Origin: Thereva unica
Lineage: Eukaryota > Arthropoda > Insecta > Diptera > Therevidae
Direction: 5' to 3'
Assembly (NCBI GenBank): GCA_949987705.1
Contig: OX465283.1
Coordinates: forward strand, 76,641,720 to 76,705,719
Length of the DNA stretch: 64,000 nt
The notes beneath the pieces were generated by a model. The model was not told the DNA's origin. It saw only the letters and a list, made by a program, of their open reading frames with translations, and ran no database searches. The stretch's first letter is position 1, and each line of letters starts with the position of its first letter. Both the position numbers and the translations under genes were made by a program. Below are positions 1 through 8,903 of the stretch, piece after piece.

Positions 1-111
1 GGGGGTGTACAACCACGGTGCCTCTGCTCCAGGCGAGCACGCGCTCACCCCCCTAAAGTTTCTACATCGCGGGACTTTTAGTGGGCTTCATCCCTGCCCA
101 GGAGACGCCCT

Positions 112-2280
112 ATGTCAGAGGGCCAACAAGGGGAAAACAACAACACCAAGACTCCCCCTCCGAGGGACCACCAACCATCGAGGGACTTAACCACTCCAGG
201 CCCCTCTACTTCATCAGGAACCACCGACACCCCAGCATCCTGCCAGGTCACTCAGCGAGGGACTTCAACACCACTATCTGCACTCCAATCAACATCCAAC
301 CCATCAGAAACACCCCAAACATCCCCCAGACGTCTCCGAAGTGGGACAATCCTAGGAGAAGGAGAGAAACAAGTAGGTTTAACTTCAAGATTAGATTACA
401 TACTTAAGCGGGCGCAGGAGACAGGAAAATTTAATATAGTTCACTTTGAGGCCGTGGATAAACAAATCCAAAGGGCCAGCCTAGAAAGAAAGGCTAAAAT
501 AGAAGCATTCAAAGAGGAGGCCCTAAAATTTAAACAGGACCTCCTCAATTTCAAAAATAGTCTCCCACGCCCCCTTGAGGTAGTAGATAAGTTTAGCATA
601 GAGGATAGGGACAATTGTGAAAGTAATACAGATAACACAGAACCGCCTGAGCCCGATTACGCGCCCATAGACCTTCTCGCGGATTGGGTCGATCTCTCAA
701 CCCGATCCTTGTCCCTCCTAGAGGAAGAAGAGGCGACCTTTCAAGACAGTCGTCTTGTCAAATCTTTACTACAAAAAGAATTTCCTACAGCCATGGCCGA
801 CGAATATATTAAAGTCGCCAAATTAACGGCCCAACTAGTCCCTTTATTCTCTGGCGGCCAAAACCCAGCGATGGCAACGGAACTACAAATGTTCCTAGGC
901 TGTTGCCGTCGGGTACTACAGTGCCTGACCGAACAAGAAAAAGCCGCCTTCATTCAAATTTATCCAACTAGGCTTCGGGGAGAGGCCTATCAACTGATTG
1001 CCTCCTCCCAACCAGCCACTTTTGAGGAGGCAGAAAACCTCCTAAACAGGACTTATCTTCCCAGAGAAACATATCAAGAACTGGTCAATAAACTAATTCA
1101 ATTACGCCAGTTCCCCTTAGAGCCGCTCACGGCCTATACCACTAGGATCAAACAACAATTGTCTTTATGCGAAGAAGCGGCCACCACTAAATACGGTGCG
1201 ATGGCAGCACCGGCCGTAAAGGCCCAACTACAAGACTTCGCGAAAAATGCCCTGCGAAGTGGGGTTACTAACCCCCACCTCTGCCAGTATCTCCTGACTC
1301 TGGGAGAAGACACATTGGATAGCCTAACCCAAAAGGCACTAGATATGGAGAAGCTACAACAAAATTCTATGTATGCCTCCTATCAAATGACAGTACCTCA
1401 ACCGGCATACAACCCTTATGGACAAACAGTCCCTATCCCTAAGTCGGAAAACATTTACCAAACAGCCCCAACACATACGCCCAGTACAAACACTCAGTAT
1501 ACCGCCCCGCCAACACCAACAACGCCGCAAACAACACTCCAGAATCCGATAAATCCACAGGTGATGTACACCACATACGCCCCACCCACAAACCCAACAA
1601 ACACAGTACACACAGTACCGCCGGCGCCACTACAAAGCGCCAACCAAGTAACGACTTTAAGCCCCGTTCAGAAAAATGAAAATAAACCCTTAAACATCAC
1701 CTGTAGCTACTGCAGAAACAGAGGGCATACTTATGCAGACTGTTTAAAACGTAAGAACACGCCCTTCTGCATAATCTGCCGGTCCAACTCGCACGACGCG
1801 AGGGACTGCCCCCGACCAATAGAACCCACAAGGTCCTCATATAATAACAATCGTTACCAGAACCAGGGGCCGTCATTTAATAATAATAATAATAATCGCT
1901 ACCAAAACCAGGGGCCTTCATATAATAATAATAATAATAATCGTTACCCCAACCAGCGGTCTCAGTACCAAGGTAACAACCGTTACCCAGACCCGCGGTC
2001 ACAACCTATGGGTAATTATCGCTATTCCGACCAACAACCCCCTAACCAGAACAATAATAGACAACCAAACAACCGACCCATGAATAATGGATCCAACCAA
2101 CCCGATGGCCGTCAACAAGTAGCCAATAACACAAGGTCAGTGTTCAATATTAGATGTAGATGTGATTTCTGCCACAGACGTGGCCACACGGTGGATGACT
2201 GTCATCAAAGACAGCGCTGGGAATCACAACAAGCGGGAAACTCCCCGCAGTCGGACCAAGAAACCCCGGCCCGACAATAA
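112..2280 (+). CDS. gag: gag polyprotein of the gypsy-type element
   Basis: An intact 722-residue frame starting at the ATG at 112, next to a short leader. The N-terminal third is Pro/Thr/Ser-rich and then charged. The middle (residues ~230-440) is a helical, capsid-like region. Two CCHC zinc knuckles sit at about residues 531 and 553 (CSYCRNRGHTYADC; CIICRSNSHDARDC), followed by an Asn-rich tandem repeat tract and a third knuckle at about residue 684 (CDFCHRRGHTVDDC). Such knuckles bind genomic RNA in assembling virus-like particles. The frame ends at TAA 2278-2280, overlapping the -1 pol frame by about 80 nt. Three knuckles split by a ~130-residue low-complexity insert is unusual for gypsy gag. 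Role in particle assembly is known for the family; the rest is read directly. Confidence 0.92.
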   Translation: MSEGQQGENNNTKTPPPRDHQPSRDLTTPGPSTSSGTTDTPASCQVTQRGTSTPLSALQSTSNPSETPQTSPRRLRSGTILGEGEKQVGLTSRLDYILKRAQETGKFNIVHFEAVDKQIQRASLERKAKIEAFKEEALKFKQDLLNFKNSLPRPLEVVDKFSIEDRDNCESNTDNTEPPEPDYAPIDLLADWVDLSTRSLSLLEEEEATFQDSRLVKSLLQKEFPTAMADEYIKVAKLTAQLVPLFSGGQNPAMATELQMFLGCCRRVLQCLTEQEKAAFIQIYPTRLRGEAYQLIASSQPATFEEAENLLNRTYLPRETYQELVNKLIQLRQFPLEPLTAYTTRIKQQLSLCEEAATTKYGAMAAPAVKAQLQDFAKNALRSGVTNPHLCQYLLTLGEDTLDSLTQKALDMEKLQQNSMYASYQMTVPQPAYNPYGQTVPIPKSENIYQTAPTHTPSTNTQYTAPPTPTTPQTTLQNPINPQVMYTTYAPPTNPTNTVHTVPPAPLQSANQVTTLSPVQKNENKPLNITCSYCRNRGHTYADCLKRKNTPFCIICRSNSHDARDCPRPIEPTRSSYNNNRYQNQGPSFNNNNNNRYQNQGPSYNNNNNNRYPNQRSQYQGNNRYPDPRSQPMGNYRYSDQQPPNQNNNRQPNNRPMNNGSNQPDGRQQVANNTRSVFNIRCRCDFCHRRGHTVDDCHQRQRWESQQAGNSPQSDQETPARQ
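1840..2010 (+). repeat. Asn-rich tandem repeats inside gag
   Basis: Imperfect in-frame repeats of a ~20-codon unit of the type NNNNNNRYQNQGPS, with AAT trinucleotide runs at about 1880 and 1925. Later units degrade to NNRYP-x-x-RSQ. The tract separates zinc knuckles two and three. AAT-run slippage is the obvious source of length variation. Confidence 0.85.
2235..2275 (+). promoter_or_regulatory. Candidate -1 ribosomal frameshift site, gag to pol
   Basis: The heptamer GGGAAAC (2235-2241) lies in the gag frame as gcG GGA AAC, the canonical X XXY YYZ arrangement used for -1 slippage in retroviruses. It lies inside the only gag/pol overlap (pol frame open from 2199 to beyond the gag stop at 2278). 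After an 8-nt spacer, GTCGG (2250-2254) can pair with CCGAC (2271-2275). The stem is short, so a stronger structure or pseudoknot may be involved. Slippage here would place the ribosome in the pol frame at 2241. Confidence 0.7.
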
Positions 2281-5200
2281 GTCCTCAAAATATTACCAAA
2301 GGGGGGCCTCATGCACCCGAACCAAGTGTTCCACTCGTCACTCTTCCTCTAGATATAAGCCTTAACGGCAAAGCCGACCTGGCAGTGGACACCGGCGCTG
2401 AGGTCAGTATACTAAAACATAAAAAACTAAAGGATCCCAACTTACCAGATCCCACTAAAAAATGCACATTACAAACGCCATACGGCCAAGGTCAAACATT
2501 AGGGAGCTGTCAGGGGAACATCATTCTAAACACCCCCCTCCCATGCACCTTCCAAATTGTGAAAAACACACAAGAAATCCCTAACGATGGTCTGTTAGGA
2601 AACGACTTTCTTTCCAAAAACTGTAACGTCGAAGGTCCAAACCAAACACTGCGATTTCCTCGCACGGAAATCAACCCAGTAGAAATTGCAATTCCATTAC
2701 GCAATGGATCCGCCAAGTCAAACACTAGAGAGCAGCAGGAGCAAACCCAAACTAGGGAATCTCAACTCGTAGTAGCCGAGATAAACCCCGGTGGTGTCTC
2801 CCAGGTAGCCTCAGAGAGGAATACCAGCTGCCTATCTCTAGATGGTTCAAGGTTGGAAAACAACTCCAACGACTATGAGACCAATTCAGGCAAATATAAC
2901 GTGGCATTGGAGAAATCCATTCGTCTACCAAGCCGGTCTCAAATGGTGGTCCCCATTCCCCTAAGATTAGAGGAGGAAATGCTCTGTGAATCTTACGAGC
3001 CGAGCGAAGGAGTATTCCTCGCCAATTCCCTCTTGCCAACTGGAACAAAAACAGTGTATGTTGGTCTCATCAACGTTAACACCCAACCAGTAGTCCTGAC
3101 GAGCCTATCCCTTACGCTCGCCCCAATCAAAGACTACACGACTATTCACCTAGCCTCTAACAACAACCCTAAGTCTCCAACGAATGCTAATGACGTATGT
3201 GAGTATCTTACAGGCTCTGAACCAGACGGTCTCAGGAACGCCAGTACCCCATCGTCATCTAACGCAAGGCTCCAAAGTATACCCAATAATGGTGCAATCC
3301 CGCAAGGTATACCCCAGGGAAAAAGGGCAAAAGTGAAGTTGGGAAAGAATGAAAAGGAAATCGATTCCATCCGTCATCTACGATACATATTCCCGGACCA
3401 AGAGGATCCGGACCTGGAGCGTGAAACGCGCTTCAAACAGCTAGACGAGGAACTCAGCCTCGACCACCCTCTAACGGCCGACGAGAAGCGGTCCATACGG
3501 GATCTTTGTTACGAATATGCCGATATATTCCACTTAAAAGGGGACAAGCTAACCTACACGGAAGCTCTACGACATGAGATCCCCATGGTCTACGACCAAT
3601 TTATTAACCAAAAAATGTATAGATTGCCCGAAACGCAAAGGCAAGTCATAAATGACCAATTGAAAGAGATGTTGGACAACGATATTGTTCAACCCAGCAA
3701 AAGTCCTTGGAACTCACCCCTCCTAGTGGTACCGAAAAAACCGGGCCCCGACGGTGAGAAAAAATGGCGCGTAGTTGTGGATTTCCGCAAAATTAATGAA
3801 AAGACAATAGGTGATGCGTATCCCTTACCAAGAATCGAGGACATCCTAGACCAGCTCGGTCACTCGAGATACTTCTCTACCCTCGACTTGGCCAGTGGTT
3901 ACCACCAGGTACTAGTGGAACCACAGGATCGCCCCAAGACGGCCTTTAGCACGAACTATGGCCATTATGAGTTCAAACGTATGCCGTTCGGGTTAAAAGG
4001 TGCCCCGGCTACGTTTCAGCGACTAATGAATTATGTCCTTACTGGTCTACAAGGCCTCGAATGCTTCGTCTACCTAGATGACATAGTCATCTATGGTAAG
4101 AACCTTGAGGACCATAATTCCAAACTGCGACGCATATTCGACCGGTTGAGGGAAAACAACCTCAAATTGCAACCGGAGAAATGTCAATTTTTGAAAAAGG
4201 AAGTAGTCTACCTGGGTCATGTATGCTCTGAAAAGGGAGCCCTACCAGACCCCAGAAAAACGGAGTGTGTCCAAAACTTCCCGGCGCCCCGTACCGTCAG
4301 GCAAGTCCAGTCCTTCTTGGGCCTTGCCAACTACTATAGAAAATTCATCCCAGAATTTTCTAAGATCGTACGCCCCCTAACCAATTTGCTAAGAAAGGGC
4401 GTGAAATTTTCATGGACGCCAAAATGCGAGGAAGCATTTCAAACGGTGAAGCGTTCTTTAGTCTCCCCACCACTGCTGAGATACCCTGATTTCGAAAAAC
4501 CGTTCAATCTAACAACGGACGCCAGCAGTGAGGCACTCGGAGCAGTGCTCTCTCAAGGAATCGTAGGCCAAGACCAACCCATAGCTTATGCAAGTCGCAC
4601 TCTAAACAAGGCGGAGCGCAATTACTCCACCGTCGAAAAGGAGCTGCTAGCCATAGTATGGGCTGTTAAAAACTTCAGGTGTTATTTGATGGGTCGAAAG
4701 TTTACGGTCTATACAGATCATAAACCTCTCAAGGGAGTCTTCAACGTCAAGGACCCCACAACTCGACTCGTTAGGTTTCACCATAAACTGTCCGAGTACG
4801 ATTACCAAATTGAGTATAAACCGGGTAAATACAATACGAATGCTGATGCTCTCAGCCGGATTCCCCAAAGAGCAGAAGAGCCCAATACCTTCACGGTGGA
4901 AGCTCTAATTCACCAACCCGGTGAACCCCTAACTATATCACCCGAGAGAAACGGGAATACATTGCCTCCTAGTGAACGACCGAAACAATGCAACGCGGTC
5001 ACTAGGGCTCAGGCACAAAAAATGCAGGATGAGGAAAAAGACGAACTCGTTCCAACTGCAGAAGCCCCCAATATCGACGAAGGGCCTAAAGAAATAGACT
5101 TGGGAACGGAAATTCCCCAACCCGTCGAAGCCTCCAAGGATAGCTCCAGCGAGCTACGAAGGAAAGTTGAAGTGATTACAAGTCCCGAAGAAATCACTAC

Positions 5201-6230
5201 AATACTAAAAGACTACCACGACTCCCCTTTCGGCGGACACCAGGGAGTCGTTAAGACATATAATCGCGTACGTCGTAAATATTGGTGGAGACACATGTTC
5301 CGCGATATCACTCGCTACATAAGAAGGTGCAAGAAATGTCAAACCATGAAGGCCTCTAGACAATTCCGAATGCCCATGGTTATTACAGACATAGCAGAAA
5401 AGCCCTTCGAAAAAGTCTATTTAGACGTAGTAGGTCCCCTGGAAGAAACCCATTCCGGAAATAAATACATCCTAACCTTCCAGGATAACCTGACAAAATT
5501 CGTCGACTGGTATGCCATTCCCAATGGGGAAGCCCAAACGATAGCACAAATTTTCTTCGACGAAATCGTCACGCGCTATCGCATACCCAAACAAATAGTC
5601 ACCGACCAGGGATCAAATTTCCTGAGTGACCTCTTCAAGGGCGTGTGTAGGCTCTTAAAAGTTAAAAAACTTCAGACCTCAGCCTACCACCCACAATCCA
5701 ATGGCGCGCTAGAACGAGCTCATAGACCTCTGATCGAGTACCTACGTACCATAGTAGATGAGAGCCCAAACAATTGGGACCAGTTTCTGCGCACGGCAGC
5801 GTTCGTGTACAATAATAGCGTACACGAGGGGACCAAACTTACCCCCATGGACTGCCTATATGGTTTCATTGCCGACGTCCCGTCCAACCTTAAACGCAAC
5901 CCGGAGCCACTTTACAACCACGAGAGTTATTACCATCAACTCCGATATAAGTTGCAAAAGTCCTATGCCCTAGCCCGCAAGAACCTACTTGCCAGCAAGA
6001 ACCGCTCCAAGGCATATTATGATGGGAACGTACGCCCACTCACACTCCACGTAGGGGACAAAGTCCTCCTACGTAACGAAGCTCGGAAGCATAAATTATC
6101 CCAAATCTGGGTCGGGCCCTATACAGTAGTTTCGGTCCCAAGCGCTGTAAACACCACCATCAAAATAAATAGGAGATTGGTCACCGTCCATAATAATCGC
6201 TTGAAACCGTTTTACGAAAATAAAGCGTAA
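2241..6230 (+). CDS. pol: pol polyprotein (protease, RT, RNase H, integrase)
   Basis: The frame is -1 relative to gag and has no in-frame ATG near its start, so expression by frameshift is expected; I start it at the codon after the slip site. Motifs in order: aspartic protease DTGA at 2388; RT palm with YLDD at about 4070; RNase H with TTDAS (~4515) and TDHKPL (~4714); integrase zinc-binding region with H..H and CKKC (5210-5345); catalytic Asp in LDVVGP (~5421), Asp in TDQGSNF (~5600), Glu in GALERAH (~5710), giving D,D,35E spacing; and a C-terminal GPY-type module (WVGPYTV, ~6108). About 1330 codons with no internal stop, normal for Ty3/gypsy pol. No chromodomain or env is seen. All catalytic residues I can check are present, so the element may be competent. 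Confidence 0.93.
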   Translation, partial: LPAVGPRNPGPTISPQNITKGGPHAPEPSVPLVTLPLDISLNGKADLAVDTGAEVSILKHKKLKDPNLPDPTKKCTLQTPYGQGQTLGSCQGNIILNTPLPCTFQIVKNTQEIPNDGLLGNDFLSKNCNVEGPNQTLRFPRTEINPVEIAIPLRNGSAKSNTREQQEQTQTRESQLVVAEINPGGVSQVASERNTSCLSLDGSRLENNSNDYETNSGKYNVALEKSIRLPSRSQMVVPIPLRLEEEMLCESYEPSEGVFLANSLLPTGTKTVYVGLINVNTQPVVLTSLSLTLAPIKDYTTIHLASNNNPKSPTNANDVCEYLTGSEPDGLRNASTPSSSNARLQSIPNNGAIPQGIPQGKRAKVKLGKNEKEIDSIRHLRYIFPDQEDPDLERETRFKQLDEELSLDHPLTADEKRSIRDLCYEYADIFHLKGDKLTYTEALRHEIPMVYDQFINQKMYRLPETQRQVINDQLKEMLDNDIVQPSKSPWNSPLLVVPKKPGPDGEKKWRVVVDFRKINEKTIGDAYPLPRIEDILDQLGHSRYFSTLDLASGYHQVLVEPQDRPKTAFSTNYGHYEFKRMPFGLKGAPATFQRLMNYVLTGLQGLECFVYLDDIVIYGKNLEDHNSKLRRIFDRLRENNLKLQPEKCQFLKKEVVYLGHVCSEKGALPDPRKTECVQNFPAPRTVRQVQSFLGLANYYRKFIPEFSKIVRPLTNLLRKGVKFSWTPKCEEAFQTVKRSLVSPPLLRYPDFEKPFNLTTDASSEALGAVLSQGIVGQDQPIAYASRTLNKAERNYSTVEKELLAIVWAVKNFRCYLMGRKFTVYTDHKPLKGVFNVKDPTTRLVRFHHKLSEYDYQIEYKPGKYNTNADALSRIPQRAEEPNTFTVEALIHQPGEPLTISPERNGNTLPPSERPKQCNAVTRAQAQKMQDEEKDELVPTAEAPNIDEGPKEIDLGTEIPQPVEASKDSSSELRRKVEVITSPEEITTILKDYHDSPFGGHQGVVKTYNRVRRKYWWRHMFRDITRYIRRCKKCQTMKASRQFRMPMVITDIAEKPFEKVYLDVVGPLEETHSGNKYILTFQDNLTKFVDWYAIPNGEAQTIAQIFFDEIVTRYRIPKQIVTDQGSNFLSDLFKGVCRLLKVKKLQTSAYHPQSNGALERAHRPLIEYLRTIVDESPNNWDQFLRTAAFVYNNSVHEGTKLTPMDCLYGFIADVPSNLKRNPEPLYNHESYYHQLRYKLQKSYALARKNLLASKNRSKAYYDGNVRPLTLHVGDKVLLRNEARKHKLSQIWVGPYTVVSVPSAVNTTIKINRRLVTVHNNRLKPFYENKA

Positions 6231-6689
6231 CTCTACGCCACCATTTAAGTCCTACCCTACTTTCCGGTAATAAAAGAAACTAACTTTAGCACCATCAACC
6301 TTGGAGTACCATCGATAACCTCCAATAATACCATAAAGTTATTCACAGGTGACGATACGCGGTGCGGCCTCTAAGTAGATCCCACACATTACCAAGGGCC
6401 TCTTCCATACAATTAGTACAACCAGGGCCTGGGACCCCAATACCCATAGGGTAAATCGGGCCGCCATACCGCCATTCACCACGCCTCCTTATAATGCGTC
6501 ACTACGCCTCACTCTACCAACCCACCTTCATACAAAAGGGTTGAAGAGATCGCCAGAAAAATCTCACCTGCGCTACGTCAATCCAATAAACTCCCCCTAG
6601 TTCGCGAGACGAGCCCAAAACCTTCACCACAAACTATCCAAACAGAGAATCGCTCTACTTACTACGTTTCGTAGCGATTCTCTTATTCC
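6231..6689 (+). other. Element 3' untranslated region with 11-bp hairpin
   Basis: No coding frame of note. A perfect 11-bp inverted repeat, AGAGAATCGCT (6644-6654) and AGCGATTCTCT (6673-6683), with an 18-nt loop ends 6 nt before the polypurine tract. Confidence 0.75.
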
Positions 6690-6702
6690 AGGGGGGAAGG
6701 AA
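6690..6702 (+). promoter_or_regulatory. Polypurine tract (plus-strand primer site)
   Basis: AGGGGGGAAGGAA directly precedes TGTTACAT, the expected arrangement of polypurine tract and LTR start in LTR retrotransposons. It primes plus-strand DNA synthesis in this class of element. Confidence 0.85.
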
Positions 6703-7293
6703 TGTTACATACAGAATTTGTAAGGGTCTCTCTCGGTGAAAAACGGAGCCCTTAGACAAATTCCCATATACTTTCATACAGGGAGCCTTTTACATCAAAT
6801 TCGCAGTTAATGAGTTTGATGCAATATGAGCTCCCTGCGAACAACAAATCCTAAACGGAAAATTATGATCTTGTTTCCATTTTCAAATGTACAAAATTCC
6901 TTAACGGACAAATCTTCAACGTACAAAAATCCACTCCAACGGAAAATGTAACATTTCCAGACGTAACCTGATCCGCGCACATTTTGTGAGATTTGCAAGG
7001 TGCGCAATTACCTTTGCACCCTTCCCAAGCTTTTCTGGCAAACAGTGATCTTGACTTGGACTTTCTTGAAAGTAATTTGACCCCCCAACAATAATTAAGC
7101 GCAACTTGCAATGCGCCGCGTGAGAAACGCGCGGTAAGCAAGTTGCGCAGGTGGGAACGAATTCAAGGGCGAGTTTTTCCCAGCCGGTGGATAATTTTTC
7201 CATGCCACCACCGGCGGGTGAAAATTTGATTTTGTTGAGTGTTGTTCTAACTGTCTTCGGCTTCGCAAACCAAAAAACACGGCTCGGCGGCGG

Positions 7294-7820
7294 TTGAAAA
7301 TTTATTTGTGAAACCAAAAGAAAGTATTATTTGAAAATTTATTTGTGAAACCAAAAGAAAGTACTATTTGAAAATTTATTTGTGAACCTAAAAGAAAATA
7401 TTTTTGAAAGTTTATTTGTGAACCTAAAGGAAATATTGTAGAAAATATAGTTGAAAATTTATTTGTGAAACCAAAAGAAAGTATTATTTGAAAATTTATT
7501 TGTGAAACCAAAAGAAAGTACTATTTGAAAATTTATTTGTGAACCTAAAAGAAAATATTTTTGAAAGTTTATTTGTGAACCTAAAGGAAATATTGTAGAA
7601 AATATAGTTGAAAATTTATTTGTGAAACCAAAAGAAAGTATTATTTGAAAATTTATTTGTGAAACCAAAAGAAAGTACTATTTGAAAATTTATTTGTGAA
7701 CCTAAAAGAAAATATTTTTGAAAGTTTATTTGTGAACCTAAAGATAATATTGTAGAAAATATCGTGGAAAATTCATTTGTGAAACGAAAAGAAAATATTA
7801 TTGAAAATTTATTTGTCCCA
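7294..7820 (+). repeat. Nested minisatellite in the LTR, 157-bp higher-order unit
   Basis: Monomers of about 37 bp of the type GAAAATTTATTTGTGAA are organised in a 157-bp higher-order unit. The marker AAAGTATTAT recurs at 7321, 7478 and 7635, exactly 157 bp apart. The first two units look identical and the third diverges at its end. Minus-strand open frames through it are simple translations of the repeat, not genes. Confidence 0.9.
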
Positions 7821-7974
7821 AAACGAGGATAAGGTATTATTATATAACAATTATTATTAAATATTAAACGAGTGGCGCAAAAAAAAAAAGGGGGGGTAAA
7901 CAACTTTAAATTTAATAAAGAGACTTTTAAGGAAGAATAAAATATAAATAAATAAAAAAGAAATAAGACGGCAT

Positions 7975-7983
7975 TATAAATAT
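7975..7983 (+). promoter_or_regulatory. TATA box of LTR promoter
   Basis: TATAAATAT at 7975, followed ~50 bp later by an Inr-like TCAGTT (8026). Spacing to that Inr is longer than the usual ~30 bp, so the true start may lie nearer 8005. Confidence 0.5.
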
Positions 7984-8240
7984 ATATATAACAGGGAACA
8001 GCCTACTAATTTGCAGAGCAGGAAGTCAGTTTGCCAAGAGCTGCTGCAGAGGATCCTCCTTGGCCAGACAGAGGATTTTTCAATCCTCCTTATCACGCCC
8101 TTGGTCTATAAGCAGACCGACTCATCTGTGAACAACCTTTGACAGCGTGTATTCCCCAACTCACAAGATCCAAGAGTTCAAACGCAGGATTTTTTAACTC
8201 CTTCTCAATTACCCATCTTAACCTATCCTAATAGTCCAGT

Positions 8241-8745
8241 AAATAGGTCGAAAAAAAGGCCTTCGTAATGCAAAAAATACCGCACGCGATTTTTTTTTAC
8301 CAAATGTTTTGACATATTTTTATGAGCTTAAATTCAAAATGGCGTCATCCCCACCCTTATGCTTCACTTACAATAAAGGGAAACGCTTTTAATTCTATAT
8401 CTCAGAAACTATGCATTTTACGACAAAAATGTATATAATCTTTTTTGTAGATAATTAAGTGATTTAACTTTTTTGTTCAGAAATTTTTTTTGTAAAGTCA
8501 ATATGTTCGGAGTTATAGTGCTTCAAACTTTATATATCACTTTCTTTGCACTATAATTCGTTAACGGTTAGCCCGCCATAAAAAAGTTCTTCCTAAGACT
8601 TATAGAACACACGATTATCTATAATTTTTGCTTTTATAATTTTTACATAGGGCTAATATTTCACGAGTTATAGCGCTTTAAATGTCGCAAAAAGTAAATT
8701 AAAAAAAAAAATTCCTTTCTTTTTCTTTCCCCGTTTCATTTCCAA
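8241..8745. other. AT-rich DNA between LTR element and inverted-repeat unit
   Basis: Poly-T/poly-A rich sequence with no coding frame; nothing identifiable. Confidence 0.5.
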
Positions 8746-8903
8746 ACTGATTATATCGTGTGTTGAGCTCATCATTGCCCACATTTGTTGCCTTTACTTT
8801 TTTCTATAAAGTTGATATTTATGGATTTATTACACCTCAAAAGTTTATTAAAAATGGTTTTTTGCAAATATCTAGTCGACTATTTATTTACGAAGACAAG
8901 TTA
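8746..8903 (+). repeat. Left 158-bp inverted repeat arm
   Basis: Complementary to 10659-10816, one mismatch seen (left GTCGAC versus right-arm complement GTCGAA). Begins ACTGATTATATCG. Confidence 0.9.

Larger units (their letters stand above)
1..8240 (+). mobile_element. Ty3/gypsy-type LTR retrotransposon, 5' end outside window
   Basis: One retrotransposon runs from the window edge through gag (112-2280), pol (to 6230), a 3' untranslated stretch, a polypurine tract (6690-6702) and a 3' LTR beginning TGTTACAT at 6703. Domain order protease, RT, RNase H, integrase is that of Ty3/gypsy (Metaviridae-type) elements. No env-like frame follows pol. Bases 1-111 are the end of the 5' untranslated leader; the primer-binding site and 5' LTR lie upstream, so LTR identity cannot be measured. 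Both main frames are uninterrupted, which suggests a young insertion. The 3' limit (about 8110-8250) is estimated, since no clean CA end or target duplication could be identified. Confidence 0.9.
6703..8240 (+). repeat. 3' LTR (3' limit approximate)
   Basis: Starts TGTTACATACAG right after the polypurine tract. It contains a minisatellite (7294-7820), AATAAA-like runs near 7947, a TATA box at 7975, and a transcribed-looking region with TCAGTT at 8026-8031. No good CA terminus matching the TGTTAC start is visible, so the end is set near 8240 from a change in composition. About 1.5 kb would be long for this group, caused mainly by the internal repeats. Confidence 0.7.

Noticed and set aside
441..3370. 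Minus-strand frames opposite gag and pol
   Set aside because: Antisense shadows of strong coding frames with no own motifs.
7302..7903. Minus-strand open frames through the LTR (repeated TNKFS/SQINFQ peptides)
   Set aside because: They are translations of the 157-bp repeat without start context or domain; the repeat explains them fully.
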